Positions 15,310-23,927 of a stretch of 33,302 nt of DNA are shown here, one piece after another (the stretch's first letter is position 1; every line of letters starts with the position of its first letter). A program made the position numbers and the translations under genes. A model generated the notes under the pieces. That model did not search any database. It had not been told where the DNA came from and worked only from the letters and a program-made list of their open reading frames with translations. Source of the DNA: Armatimonadota bacterium (GTDB lineage Bacteria; Armatimonadota; Chthonomonadetes; Chthonomonadales; JAMCWF01); contig JAMCWF010000005.1 in NCBI GenBank assembly GCA_023481295.1, forward strand, positions 1-33,302, given 5' to 3'.

Positions 15310-16992
15310 TCAATCCTGAATTCCTTCCCCCGCTACCTTGTTGCGCTGCATCATCGGCGATGCTTTTTCAAATAGCAGAAATAGGGGAATCATAAAAAGA
15401 AAGACGAGAAACATGATGTGAAAGAGATCGCTATAAGAGAGAAGGGCCGACTGGGTTTGGACCGAAAGGTCCACCAATTTGTAGGCTTGCTGTGTGGCGG
15501 TTGCGGCCGCAAAGCCGGGATGAGGATAGATGGAGATCGCCGACATCCCTAGTGTGGATGATGGTAGAGGCGCTCCATGTCGAAACAGATAGTTACTCAG
15601 ACCTCCAACGCGGGCGAACAGCTCCGGATTTTGCAGGGAAGTATGACTGACCAAAACGGAACGATGAAAAGCCTCCCGCTGCGTCAGGATTGTGGTCAGT
15701 ATGGCAATGCCGAAGCTGCCACCTAACTGGCGCGCCAACTGATAGATGCCGGAACCGTGCGAGATATCACTTGGCGGCAATCCGATCAGTGCGGCCAGCG
15801 TTACCGGGATAGCTAGAAAAGCCAGCGACACGCCACGTAAGGCTAATGGAATTAGAAGCTGACTGGGCCCGGTGTTCGGCGCCAAGTTGGAAAACAATAA
15901 CATCGTCACCATCAGCATAAAGGATCCAAAAATGGCCAGCACCCTTGGTGGGTACCGGGTAAGCAACATCCCGACGAAAGGCATACTGACGGCGGTTGCG
16001 ATCCCACTGGGAATTAACGCCAAACCGGTGTTGGTTGCGTTGTAGTTCTGCACGTTCTGGAGGAAGAGGGGGAGTGCGAAGGTGCTCCCATACAGTCCAA
16101 AACCAATTGCCAGCCCGGCCACTAGTCCAACCGTCAAGCCGCGGTGTTTCAATATCTTAAGTTGAACGGCAGGTGCCGAGGTTATTATCTCTCGAATGAC
16201 AAATATAATCAGCGCGATGATTGAGGCAACGGTCAGCCAGATAATCAGTTGAGATTCAAACCAATCCAAGCGTTCGCCGCGCTCTAAAACGGTTTGCAGA
16301 GATCCCATTGAGATGGCCAGGAAGATGATGCCGAACCAATCCGCGCCGGTTTTTGGGCGTTTTTGGTATGGGGAATTTCGAACAAAGAGCCAGGTAAGTA
16401 TGATAGCAGCGGCTCCAACCGGCAGATTGATAAAAAATATCCAGCGCCAGCTAAAGTTATCGGTGATCCAGCCGCCTAACGTAGGACCCAATGTCGTGGC
16501 GATCACCACCCCGGAGGTTCGGATCGCCTGGATCATCGGGATCTGTTGGGGAGGGGATATCTCAAGCAACGCAGCTTGGCTGGTAGTCATCAGCGCAGCG
16601 CCGCCTCCACCCTGTATGATTCGAAAGAAGACCAACTCGTATAGAGTGTGGGCGTTCCCACAGAAAAAACTGGCGATGGTGAAAATCAGCATCGAGCCGG
16701 CGAGGTAGCGCTTACGCCCGAAATAGGCGGATAACCAACCGGTTAACGGCAGCATTATAGCCATGGAGGCGATGTAACCGGTTGCAACCCATCCGATTTC
16801 ATCAATCGTGGCGCCTAGGGTGCCCATCATGCTCGGTATCGCGACATTAACGATGCTGGTGTCCAGCACCTGCATCATAACGGCCACGCTCAACGCCAGC
16901 AGCGCAAGAACGCGTTCAGCAGTTGTGTAGTTGAGATAATCTGGACGAATGGTGTTACCTTCATCCGGACTATTGGGTTCTTCGTTACGCAT
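15310..16992 (-). CDS. MFS transporter, DHA2 (EmrB/QacA) family, second paralogue
   Basis: 560 residues, consistent with 14 transmembrane segments. The DHA2 motifs are clear: LDTSIVNVAIPSM in helix 1, the loop LSAYFGRKRYLAGS, RIIQGGGGAALM in helix 4 and LGPTLGGWITDNFSWRWIF (motif C region, helix 5). Proton-driven export of drugs or other amphiphiles is the family role. It is a close paralogue of the next gene upstream, with the same order and near-identical motifs throughout, so a tandem duplication is likely. ATG at 16990-16992 has a weak ribosome site, 22 bp after the upstream stop. It is the last gene of the efflux block and ends in EGIQD. Confidence 0.93.
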   Translation of the reverse strand: MRNEEPNSPDEGNTIRPDYLNYTTAERVLALLALSVAVMMQVLDTSIVNVAIPSMMGTLGATIDEIGWVATGYIASMAIMLPLTGWLSAYFGRKRYLAGSMLIFTIASFFCGNAHTLYELVFFRIIQGGGGAALMTTSQAALLEISPPQQIPMIQAIRTSGVVIATTLGPTLGGWITDNFSWRWIFFINLPVGAAAIILTWLFVRNSPYQKRPKTGADWFGIIFLAISMGSLQTVLERGERLDWFESQLIIWLTVASIIALIIFVIREIITSAPAVQLKILKHRGLTVGLVAGLAIGFGLYGSTFALPLFLQNVQNYNATNTGLALIPSGIATAVSMPFVGMLLTRYPPRVLAIFGSFMLMVTMLLFSNLAPNTGPSQLLIPLALRGVSLAFLAIPVTLAALIGLPPSDISHGSGIYQLARQLGGSFGIAILTTILTQREAFHRSVLVSHTSLQNPELFARVGGLSNYLFRHGAPLPSSTLGMSAISIYPHPGFAAATATQQAYKLVDLSVQTQSALLSYSDLFHIMFLVFLFMIPLFLLFEKASPMMQRNKVAGEGIQD

Positions 16993-17014
16993 GTTATGAT
17001 CTTATCGCAATGCG

Positions 17015-18685
17015 TTATTCTATCATTCCCGACCTCATTTTGGCGGGATGACCCTTCTTGAACAGCAGCAACAGTGGCATCGCAAACAGAGAGATCATCG
17101 CCATAACCCAGAACGCATCGGCAAATGATAGCACCGCCGCCTGCTGTTGAACCAGGTGGTCTAAAATCAGGTAAGCCTGCTGAGGCGCTGTATGCGAAAC
17201 ACCGCTGCCGGTATGGGGATAGATGTAGCCATAAAATGCGGCAAGTGGATTGCTGCCGGTTAGCGGCATCGGAGCCCCACCGGCAAAGTAGAGATGCTGG
17301 GCGATACCGCCAAATCGAGTGAAAAAGTTTGAGCTCTGAGGGTTGATATAGCTGACCAGCACCGCGCGATGGTAGGCTTCGCGCCGATCCAAAAGCGTGG
17401 CGAGAAAGGCGATCCCCATGCTGCCGCCCAGCTGGCGCGCCAGGTTAAAGAGTCCGGTGCCGGACGCGATCTGCTGTTCTGGCAAATCCAGCAATGAAGC
17501 GATGACGAGCGGCGTATAAAGAAATCCCATCGATGCTCCCCGCACAATGAGCGCCCATAGCATCTGTGATGGACCGGTCAAAGGAGTAATTGCGGCCAGC
17601 ATCAACATGGCGACAACCACGCCAAACGCGCCGATCAGCGCTAGATTACGAGGCGCAAAGCGGCCGAGCAGCTTGCCTACGATGGGGAGTGCGATGGCGG
17701 TCGCCAAGCCACCTGGGAATAATATCAACCCGGTCTCTTCCGCGCTAAATCCCTGTATAGTTTGTAGGAATACGGGAAGAATAAAAACGGCCCCGTAGAG
17801 TCCGAAGCCTAATACGAGGGCATAGAGCGATCCAGCCGCCAATCCTCTATCTTGCAGCACATTTAAATGAACCGCCGGATGTTCCACCCTCAGCTCCCAT
17901 ATAACAAAGATAATCAAGAAAACAATGGAGGTGATAATCAGCACGACGATCAGATGGGATTCCAGCCAGTCCAATCGCTCGCCGCGTTCGAGAACCGTCT
18001 GTAAAGACCCCAGCCCAATCGCAAGAAACGCAATACCGATCCAATCCGCCCGCGCGCCCGATCTCCTTTGGTAAGCCGAATCCTTGACGAAGAGCGTTGT
18101 AAGGATAGCGGCCATCGTGCCGGTAGGGATATTCACAAAAAATATCCAGCGCCAAGTGTAGTTATCGGTAATCCATCCGCCAAGGGTGGGGCCAAGGGTC
18201 GGCGCCACCATAATACCGATGCCGAAAATCGCTTGGACCATTGGAACCTGGTTTGGTGGGAAAATTTCAATCATGGTCGCCTGAGCGGTCGAGAGCAAAG
18301 CAGCGCCCCCTGCGCCCTGTAAAACACGAAAGAAAATGAGCTCGTAAAGAGTGTGGGCATTACCGCAGAAGAAGCTGGCGGTGGTGAACAAAATGATCGA
18401 GCCGGCCAGATAGCGGCGACGACCGAAATGAGAGGAGAGCCAGCCGGTGAGCGGCAATATAATCACGTTTGCGATAATGTACCCGGTCGAAACCCAACCG
18501 ATCTCATCCAGCGTAGCTCCCAAATTGCCCATCATATCGGGGATGGCCACGTTAACGATGCTGACGTCCAGCACTTCCAGCAAGGTGCCAAGCAGCACCG
18601 CCGACATGATCACAAGCCGGGCCGCGGTGGTGTAGTTGAGGTACTCAGGGCGGTTATTTAGTCTCGGCTCAGGTTCGTCAGCCAT
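17015..18685 (-). CDS. MFS transporter, DHA2 (EmrB/QacA) family, first paralogue
   Basis: 556 residues with the 14-helix DHA2 pattern: LDVSIVNVAIPDM, LSSHFGRRRYLAGS, RVLQGAGGAALLS and GPTLGGWITDNYTWRWIF. It likely forms the inner-membrane pump that works with the HlyD/EmrA-type adaptor encoded just upstream. Its ATG (18683-18685) shares one base with the adaptor's TAA (TAATG), which means tight translational coupling. The downstream paralogue is 22 bp away. No TolC-type outer-membrane channel is encoded in the window. The drug specificity cannot be read from sequence. Confidence 0.94.
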   Translation of the reverse strand: MADEPEPRLNNRPEYLNYTTAARLVIMSAVLLGTLLEVLDVSIVNVAIPDMMGNLGATLDEIGWVSTGYIIANVIILPLTGWLSSHFGRRRYLAGSIILFTTASFFCGNAHTLYELIFFRVLQGAGGAALLSTAQATMIEIFPPNQVPMVQAIFGIGIMVAPTLGPTLGGWITDNYTWRWIFFVNIPTGTMAAILTTLFVKDSAYQRRSGARADWIGIAFLAIGLGSLQTVLERGERLDWLESHLIVVLIITSIVFLIIFVIWELRVEHPAVHLNVLQDRGLAAGSLYALVLGFGLYGAVFILPVFLQTIQGFSAEETGLILFPGGLATAIALPIVGKLLGRFAPRNLALIGAFGVVVAMLMLAAITPLTGPSQMLWALIVRGASMGFLYTPLVIASLLDLPEQQIASGTGLFNLARQLGGSMGIAFLATLLDRREAYHRAVLVSYINPQSSNFFTRFGGIAQHLYFAGGAPMPLTGSNPLAAFYGYIYPHTGSGVSHTAPQQAYLILDHLVQQQAAVLSFADAFWVMAMISLFAMPLLLLFKKGHPAKMRSGMIE

Positions 18686-20271
18686 TATCGTTGTTTCGTG
18701 TTGATGGTAACCACCGCCGACATTCCAACCCGGATGCGATTCTCGTCCTTTTGGTTGGGATACAAAACAACCTTTACCGGGATGCGTTGCACGACTTTGG
18801 TAAAGTTTCCGGTTGCATTATCCGGTGGAAGTAAGGCAAAAACCGCCCCCGTTCCACCTGCAATGCTTTGGAGGTAGCCATTGAAAACCCGGCCTGGCAG
18901 CGCATCAATCGTGGTCGTTGCCTTCTGTCCGGAGTACATATGGGTGAGTTGTGTCTCTTTGAAATTGGCGGCGATCCATGGCAAGTCGGTCGGTACCAAG
19001 GCCAGCAGCGGTTGAGAGGGCAGCACCGCCTCACCCACCGTCACCGTCTTCTCGCTGACGATTCCATCGCAAGGGGCGGTGATCCGGGTCCAGGCCAGAT
19101 TAATTTCAGCCGTGCGCAGCGCCGCCTCCGCCTGTTTAATGTTGGCAAGCGCGTGTTGGCGCTGCGCTTGTAGCATAGAGATCTGCTTTGGCAATGCATC
19201 GGCCTGATTTAATACACCTAATGCCTGTACCTGATGGGCGACTTGCTGTTGCTTTGCCTGCTTAGCCGCAATAAAAGCGGCTTGGCTCTGCTTTAGCGCA
19301 GCCCGCACCGATGCCGCTTTACGCTCTGCATAAGTGAGTCCAGCCTCAGCTTGAGCTACCGCTGCTCGGGCGGCCTCTATTTGTTTGGTTGCGGCCGCTT
19401 CCTGGGCTTTACGCTGAATCACATTTGCCTTAGCTTGTTGAATCTGCTCCTGTTGGCTCAGATAGGCTGCTTTGGCCGTATCGTAAGCGGTTTGAGCATT
19501 GTCAGAATCCTGCTGGCTTACCGCCTCTTGAGCATAAAGCGTTTGGATGCGGTGATTATTTCGTTTACTTTGGAGCAATTGGGCGGCATCCGACTGCAGC
19601 ACCGCCTCGGCCGTTTTAACCGCCGCTTCGCTGGCGCTGGTTGCAGCCGCATTCGCGTCCTCCATCTGCTGCGCTTGCGCTAAATTGGCCTGCGCGGTCG
19701 CTATTTGCGACTTTGCGCCCGCCACATTGGCCTCCGCACCGAGCAGATCGGCCCTGGCGCCTGTAATGCCCGCTCTCGCCTGCATGACGCCGGCGTTTGC
19801 GGCTGCAATGGCGCTGTCAGATACCTCCACTCCGCCTTGTGCCTGCATGATCTGCGCCGATCCGGTCGACTGGGTGTAGCTGACCTGGATCCCGGCGCTG
19901 TTTGCAGTGGAAATTGCCATCGCCAGATTCGCTTTTGCCTGAGCAACAACAGCCCGGAAGGGACGGTCATCAATTAAGATTAGTAACTGCCCTTTCTTGA
20001 TCACCTGATTATCTTTTACTAATACTGACTTTACATATCCGGAAACTTGGGGCGCAATATTGTAAATATGGTCGGTTACATAGGCGTCATCGGTGCTTTC
20101 ATGGGTGGAACTGAATAGGTAGTATTTGTATCCATACCATCCTCCGACAATCAAGACGATCGGAAGGATCACTCTCAACACAAGCTTTTTGATTGTACCG
20201 TTACGCCCGTTCCCGTTCCCCAACGAGGATTCCGAATTAGCATTCGGTCCGCTTTCGCTCGATGGATTCAT
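18685..20271 (-). CDS. HlyD/EmrA-type membrane fusion protein with an extended coiled coil
   Basis: 528 residues, clearly longer than E. coli EmrA (about 390). A Ser/Asn/Gly-rich N-terminal tail is followed by one transmembrane helix (about 29-47) and the first half of the lipoyl-like domain (DDAYVTDHIYNIAPQVSGYV, about 61-80). A long Ala/Gln-rich coiled coil fills about 105-400. The second lipoyl half and beta-barrel (TRITAPCDGIVSEKTV, about 405 onward) close the chain. It should link the DHA2 pump to an outer-membrane channel. ATG at 20269-20271 has AGGAG 11 nt upstream. Its stop overlaps the first DHA2 gene. Extra Ala/Gln-rich repeats in the coiled coil probably account for the length. Confidence 0.94.
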   Translation of the reverse strand: MNPSSESGPNANSESSLGNGNGRNGTIKKLVLRVILPIVLIVGGWYGYKYYLFSSTHESTDDAYVTDHIYNIAPQVSGYVKSVLVKDNQVIKKGQLLILIDDRPFRAVVAQAKANLAMAISTANSAGIQVSYTQSTGSAQIMQAQGGVEVSDSAIAAANAGVMQARAGITGARADLLGAEANVAGAKSQIATAQANLAQAQQMEDANAAATSASEAAVKTAEAVLQSDAAQLLQSKRNNHRIQTLYAQEAVSQQDSDNAQTAYDTAKAAYLSQQEQIQQAKANVIQRKAQEAAATKQIEAARAAVAQAEAGLTYAERKAASVRAALKQSQAAFIAAKQAKQQQVAHQVQALGVLNQADALPKQISMLQAQRQHALANIKQAEAALRTAEINLAWTRITAPCDGIVSEKTVTVGEAVLPSQPLLALVPTDLPWIAANFKETQLTHMYSGQKATTTIDALPGRVFNGYLQSIAGGTGAVFALLPPDNATGNFTKVVQRIPVKVVLYPNQKDENRIRVGMSAVVTINTKQR

Positions 20272-20567
20272 ATTTCAGCTATCTCCTGAATTGAAAGATT
20301 GATGCAGCAATATCTCAGCATAAACAATTGAGCCCCCTTTTCAAAATTAAAAAGTCAGTCCCAGCGAGCATTAAACATAGTTCCTCTAAGCGGTTGTGAA
20401 ACGCTCGCGGAAGTCTCACGCTTCGTCATTCCCGTGAAAGCGAGAATCAGGTCCCTGCCTACCGGCAGGCAGGGATGCTGATGGACTAAATTCCAAGTTC
20501 CGCTTTGCAGGTCCGGAATGACAACCAGAGGGGTGTTACCGTATTTTTTAACAACCATCTAAAGCAA
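20272..20567. other. Gap inside the efflux block, mostly a MITE
   Basis: These 296 bp separate the ABC permease from the HlyD adaptor; 20392-20556 is the family B element. The remaining 120 bp in front of the adaptor start are AT-rich. I could not identify a convincing separate promoter for the emrA-like gene. Confidence 0.5.
20392..20556 (+). repeat. MITE-like element, family B copy 2 (165 bp)
   Basis: The ends are GGTTGTGAAAC on the left and TTTTTTAACAACC on the right, imperfect inverted repeats. It aligns end to end with the inverted copy at 361-524, including GTTACCGTATTTTT near one end. The centre carries a nested palindrome CCTGCCTACCGGCAGG. It lies between the ABC-permease and HlyD genes and could form a strong hairpin in a read-through transcript. 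Confidence 0.7.
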
Positions 20568-21422
20568 TTAGGTCACCACTCGTGGATATAATCGAGCGCC
20601 CAGTATCACCAGAACGATGGTTGCTAAAAATAGAACCGTTAAATCCAAAAAGAGGCCTTGGTTTGCCACCCCGCCGACCAGCATCATCGAGCGTAAGGCA
20701 TCAACTTCATAAGAGAGCGGGTTGGCTTTCGCCGCATACTGGAGCCAGGTCGGCATCATCGCGATCGGATAGATTGCGTTGCTAGCGAAGAAAAGCGGCA
20801 TTGTCACCAACTGACCGATTCCCATGAATCGCTCCCGTGTCTTTACGATGCAGGCCACGATCAGTGAAAACGTCGAAAACAACGAAGCACCCAATAATAC
20901 GGTAAACCCTACCCCGATCAAATCAAGAGGGTTCCAGTTCAAATGGACATCAACCAGCAGCGCGAGCAGATAGACCACCACCGCCTGCGCCAGTCCTCTT
21001 ACACCGGCAGAAATGGCTTTGCCCAGCACAATCGCCGACCGAGGAGTTGGGCTGGCTAGCAGCTTGTGCACGATGCCCAAATCACGTTCCCAGATAATGG
21101 CGATACCGTAAAAGATGGCGATAAAGAGCACGCTCTGCGCCAAAATTCCAGGCGCCATAAAATCGATGTAACGCAAACGGCCGGTCGGGATGGCGCGGGC
21201 GCGGGTAAACACCTCGCCGAATATCAGCAACCAGAGGGCCGGCTGAACCGCCCTGGATAGTATCTCGCTTGGGTCATGCCGTAGTTTCCTGGCTTCCAGC
21301 TCCGCAATGACAAATGTCTTGGAGAAAAATCCGGATACCAACGCCAACGGAGAACCGGATTTTGACTGCGGTAAATTCTCAGCCGACCCGCCTTGCCGTG
21401 CGTCTAGCTCTTGCTGTATCAC
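20568..21422 (-). CDS. ABC-2 type permease, DrrB-like drug exporter subunit
   Basis: 284 residues. A 45-residue N-terminal tail is followed by six predicted transmembrane helices. The ABC-2 signature is seen in the segment LASPTPRSAIVLGKAISAGV (about 120-140) and in NAIYPIAMMPTWLQYAAKANPLSY (about 215-240). It is the membrane half of a daunorubicin-resistance-type exporter. The start is GTG (21420-21422), chosen for AGGAGG about 7-8 nt upstream. It lies inside the 3' end of the ATPase gene (44-bp overlap), which signals coupled translation. Confidence 0.92.
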   Translation of the reverse strand: MIQQELDARQGGSAENLPQSKSGSPLALVSGFFSKTFVIAELEARKLRHDPSEILSRAVQPALWLLIFGEVFTRARAIPTGRLRYIDFMAPGILAQSVLFIAIFYGIAIIWERDLGIVHKLLASPTPRSAIVLGKAISAGVRGLAQAVVVYLLALLVDVHLNWNPLDLIGVGFTVLLGASLFSTFSLIVACIVKTRERFMGIGQLVTMPLFFASNAIYPIAMMPTWLQYAAKANPLSYEVDALRSMMLVGGVANQGLFLDLTVLFLATIVLVILGARLYPRVVT

Positions 21423-22185
21423 GGTAGTTCCCTCCTAAATCATCGTCTAAACGATCTCCGGTAAAATGAATGAAGACTTCATCGAGCGTAGCATTTGGGT
21501 TGCCCATGGCTGACTTCAGCTCATTGGGAGACCCGATCGCCACCACCTTCGCGCGATGCATAATCGCCACACGGTCACACAACTGCTCCGCCTCCTCCAT
21601 ATGATGGGTAGTCAACAATAGGGTAACGCCCGCCTCCGATTGCAACTGTCTCAGATTGTCCCACACCGCCTTTCGTGCCAGCGGATCCAATCCCACCGTT
21701 GGTTCATCCAGAAAAAGCATGGGGGGGCGATGCAATACCGATTGGGCGATCTCGAGCCGTCGGATCATGCCGCCGGAATAGTCACGCACCATCTTGTCGG
21801 CGGCTCCATCTAAACCCATAAATTGGAGTGCAGCCCGCACTCTGTCTTCTCGCTCTTTGCGCGGCAGGTCATAGAGCTTGGCGAATATCAGCAAGTTTTC
21901 ATAGCCGCTCAATGCCCCATCGGACGACAGACCCTGCGGCACATAACCGATCACACGCCTCACCGCTCCAGCTTGGCGAACGATATCCAGGCCAGCTACT
22001 TTCGCGGTGCCGGATGTAGGCGACAGTAATGTGGTGAGCATCTTGAGGGTCGTGCTTTTACCGGCGCCGTTGGGTCCCAGTAGACCAAACATCTCACCTC
22101 GACCCACTGAAAACGAAACCTCATTCACGGCGACAAAGGAACCGAAGCATCGCGTTAAATTTTTAATTTCAAGAACGCCGGACAT
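21379..22185 (-). CDS. ABC transporter ATP-binding protein, DrrA-like
   Basis: 268 residues. Walker A is GPNGAGKST (about 38-46), the signature is YSGGMIRRLEIAQS, Walker B is MLFLDEPTVGLDP, and the switch His lies in LLTTHHMEEAEQL. The C-terminal NPNATLDEVFIHFTG is typical of the DrrA branch, which exports drugs or lipids together with a DrrB permease. The last 20 residues (ARARRTARRVG) are coded within the overlap with the permease gene. ATG at 22183-22185 lies 18 bp after marR. The three genes almost certainly share the promoter at 22687-22716. Confidence 0.95.
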   Translation of the reverse strand: MSGVLEIKNLTRCFGSFVAVNEVSFSVGRGEMFGLLGPNGAGKSTTLKMLTTLLSPTSGTAKVAGLDIVRQAGAVRRVIGYVPQGLSSDGALSGYENLLIFAKLYDLPRKEREDRVRAALQFMGLDGAADKMVRDYSGGMIRRLEIAQSVLHRPPMLFLDEPTVGLDPLARKAVWDNLRQLQSEAGVTLLLTTHHMEEAEQLCDRVAIMHRAKVVAIGSPNELKSAMGNPNATLDEVFIHFTGDRLDDDLGGNYRDTARARRTARRVG

Positions 22186-22203
22186 CAGTTCAATTTACTC
22201 TCT

Positions 22204-22650
22204 TTAGCTGCAGTGTGAAGTTTGCTGAAACAGCGATTGAAGGGTTCTCATCGCTTCGGCAATCTGAGTTCGGTCATCATCGTTGAGCGTAGCAATCGCC
22301 TCTCGTATCCGTAATCCGACCAACTTCTTCGCTTCCAACATTATTTTCTCTCCCACTTCGGTTAGCGTGATCGTCACACAGCGGCGATCGGTTGAGGACT
22401 CCACCCTCACAACGTAATCTTTTTCAACCAATACTTCAACATGCTTCGACATAGACGGTAATGAGTAGCCAAGATCCGCTGCGACCGAAGATAGTGAGGC
22501 TCCGTTAAAACGATTGAGGTAGAACAGTACTCGCAATTGAGGCAAACCCAGACCCAAGTAGTGGTGCTTTTTTACCGTCATGCGAATAACCGTCATAATG
22601 GCGGGGATCGTCTCGAGAACCAGCTCAGAGCATTCCTGGATAGCATCCAT
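22204..22650 (-). CDS. MarR family transcriptional regulator
   Basis: 148 residues, the usual MarR length. The winged helix-turn-helix spans about 35-100: recognition region ADLGYSLPSMSKHVEVL, then the wing VESSTDRRCVTITLTEVG with the family's DRR and LT positions. Members bind palindromes near their own promoter and are released by small phenolic or drug ligands. As first gene before the ABC exporter and the EmrAB-like genes, it probably controls all of them. ATG at 22648-22650 has only a weak ribosome site. Confidence 0.94.
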   Translation of the reverse strand: MDAIQECSELVLETIPAIMTVIRMTVKKHHYLGLGLPQLRVLFYLNRFNGASLSSVAADLGYSLPSMSKHVEVLVEKDYVVRVESSTDRRCVTITLTEVGEKIMLEAKKLVGLRIREAIATLNDDDRTQIAEAMRTLQSLFQQTSHCS

Positions 22651-22664
22651 ATCAATACTTTCAC

Positions 22665-22687
22665 TTAGAAACTATTTCTTTATCTAA
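22665..22687. promoter_or_regulatory. Candidate MarR operator palindrome
   Basis: An imperfect inverted repeat with perfect outer arms TTAGA/TCTAA (read TTAGAAACTATTTCTTTATCTAA in two parts) covers the region from the -10 box toward the start codon of marR. Place and size suit autoregulation by MarR; the match between inner arms is only partial. Confidence 0.4.
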
Positions 22688-22716
22688 TTATACGCAAGTT
22701 GGAAGTAAAAAGTCAA
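22687..22716 (-). promoter_or_regulatory. Sigma-70 type promoter of the marR efflux operon
   Basis: On the minus strand the -35 box is TTGACT (22711-22716) and the -10 box is TATAAT (22687-22692), 18 nt apart. These match consensus at 5 of 6 and 6 of 6 positions. It is the best promoter in the window, placed about 37 bp before the marR ATG. Confidence 0.85.
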
Positions 22717-22802
22717 TGTGATTTGGAATTATCGGCGGAAATCATTTAGGGGTTGAAATACAAAAGGAGATGCTGAAAACAGATAATCCAGATATTCGAG
22801 TT

Positions 22803-23927
22803 TTATAACAGATGGACGTTGGGTGGGCTGACGTAATTCAGGTACTGTTCGCGCGCACCGCCGTGCTGAGCATCGCCCCGATGCAGTACTAGGCGATACC
22901 GGAACTTCAGCACCTCGCCTCGCCGCACTAGAAAGCTTCCATCTTTTAAACCGTTTGTATAGGCGCTGTAGGCGAAGGGGTTGGCGGCCATTAACCCATA
23001 GTCTCGAACGTGCCAATGGGTGGGGTACCGAAAGCTGAGCGGATGATCCATGACCGCGATCCCCCCGTGACAACCGTCCACCAGTCCACTGTAATCGCAC
23101 CAGTGGGCGGCTTTCCCCCAAGTTTCGGCTTCGTTAATCCCACCGTAACAATTTTCAATCCGGCCTCCGTGATTCACATCCATAGAGGTTGCAACCCGTA
23201 TTGCAACCATGCCGCCCTCTTTAGTATCCCCAAAATGAACGGCGCCGTAAGCCGCCTTAAACTGAATCCCGAAATCGAGCAACACCAGGTCCTCTCCGGT
23301 ATTCCACAGGCCAGCCTCAAGTCGCTCCTGGAGCAGCGGCTTTCCTCCCGCGTCGGCCCAATCGGCGGTCGCGGCAAAACCACCATAGGCCGGTCCTTCT
23401 TCCACCCACTCCAGATGCTGATGCCGAGTATAGCCATGACCGGTCTCTTCCGACCAATTATCAACCTCGTTCACATTGCCATAAGCACAATAAAGCGACC
23501 GGTGATGCGGGTGATCGTGTACTTCACCCGGCACATCTTGGCGCATCGGAAAGTGTCTTGTCATAGAGACACCATCCGGCCCGATCAGCGGATAAAAGTA
23601 GGGCCTCGCCGGCCCATTCAACCAATATGAAGTGACCAGCCGACCGTTCAACCGCATCTCGATGTGATCATCGCATCGCTTGATTTCAACACCGGGGGAT
23701 ACATCCGCTACCTTCTCAACCTGCAGTTGAACGGTCTCTTCCGCCCTGCTCTTCGGCAACACAAAATACAGCACTGATCTATTATCAATGGTTACAATTT
23801 GCCCGATTAAGTCATAACCCTTCTCGACCAATCGCACCGGTTGAGCTGTGGAAGCACGCCAGGGAACTGTGAGTGGACAGCTTCGGCGGGGATGGGCGCC
23901 GGATGCGATCTCGATCGCTTCAGACAT
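22803..23927 (-). CDS. DUF6807 / PmoA-like family protein
   Basis: 374 residues. The segment DVPGEVHDHPHHRSLYCAYGNVNEVDNW (about 133-160) with several His is the hallmark of DUF6807, often labelled 'PmoA family' although unrelated to catalysis by methane monooxygenase. Other conserved parts are HFGDTKEGGMVAIRV and GIAVMDHPLSFRYPTHWHVRDYGL. Family genes usually accompany oxidoreductases and sugar isomerases in polysaccharide or cyclitol use. No signal peptide. ATG at 23925-23927 follows GGAGG and overlaps the upstream stop by 8 nt. The exact reaction is unknown. Confidence 0.9.
   Translation of the reverse strand: MSEAIEIASGAHPRRSCPLTVPWRASTAQPVRLVEKGYDLIGQIVTIDNRSVLYFVLPKSRAEETVQLQVEKVADVSPGVEIKRCDDHIEMRLNGRLVTSYWLNGPARPYFYPLIGPDGVSMTRHFPMRQDVPGEVHDHPHHRSLYCAYGNVNEVDNWSEETGHGYTRHQHLEWVEEGPAYGGFAATADWADAGGKPLLQERLEAGLWNTGEDLVLLDFGIQFKAAYGAVHFGDTKEGGMVAIRVATSMDVNHGGRIENCYGGINEAETWGKAAHWCDYSGLVDGCHGGIAVMDHPLSFRYPTHWHVRDYGLMAANPFAYSAYTNGLKDGSFLVRRGEVLKFRYRLVLHRGDAQHGGAREQYLNYVSPPNVHLL

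Noticed and set aside
22729-23121. 130-residue minus-strand frame
   Set aside because: It is out of frame within the DUF6807 gene and lacks a start signal.
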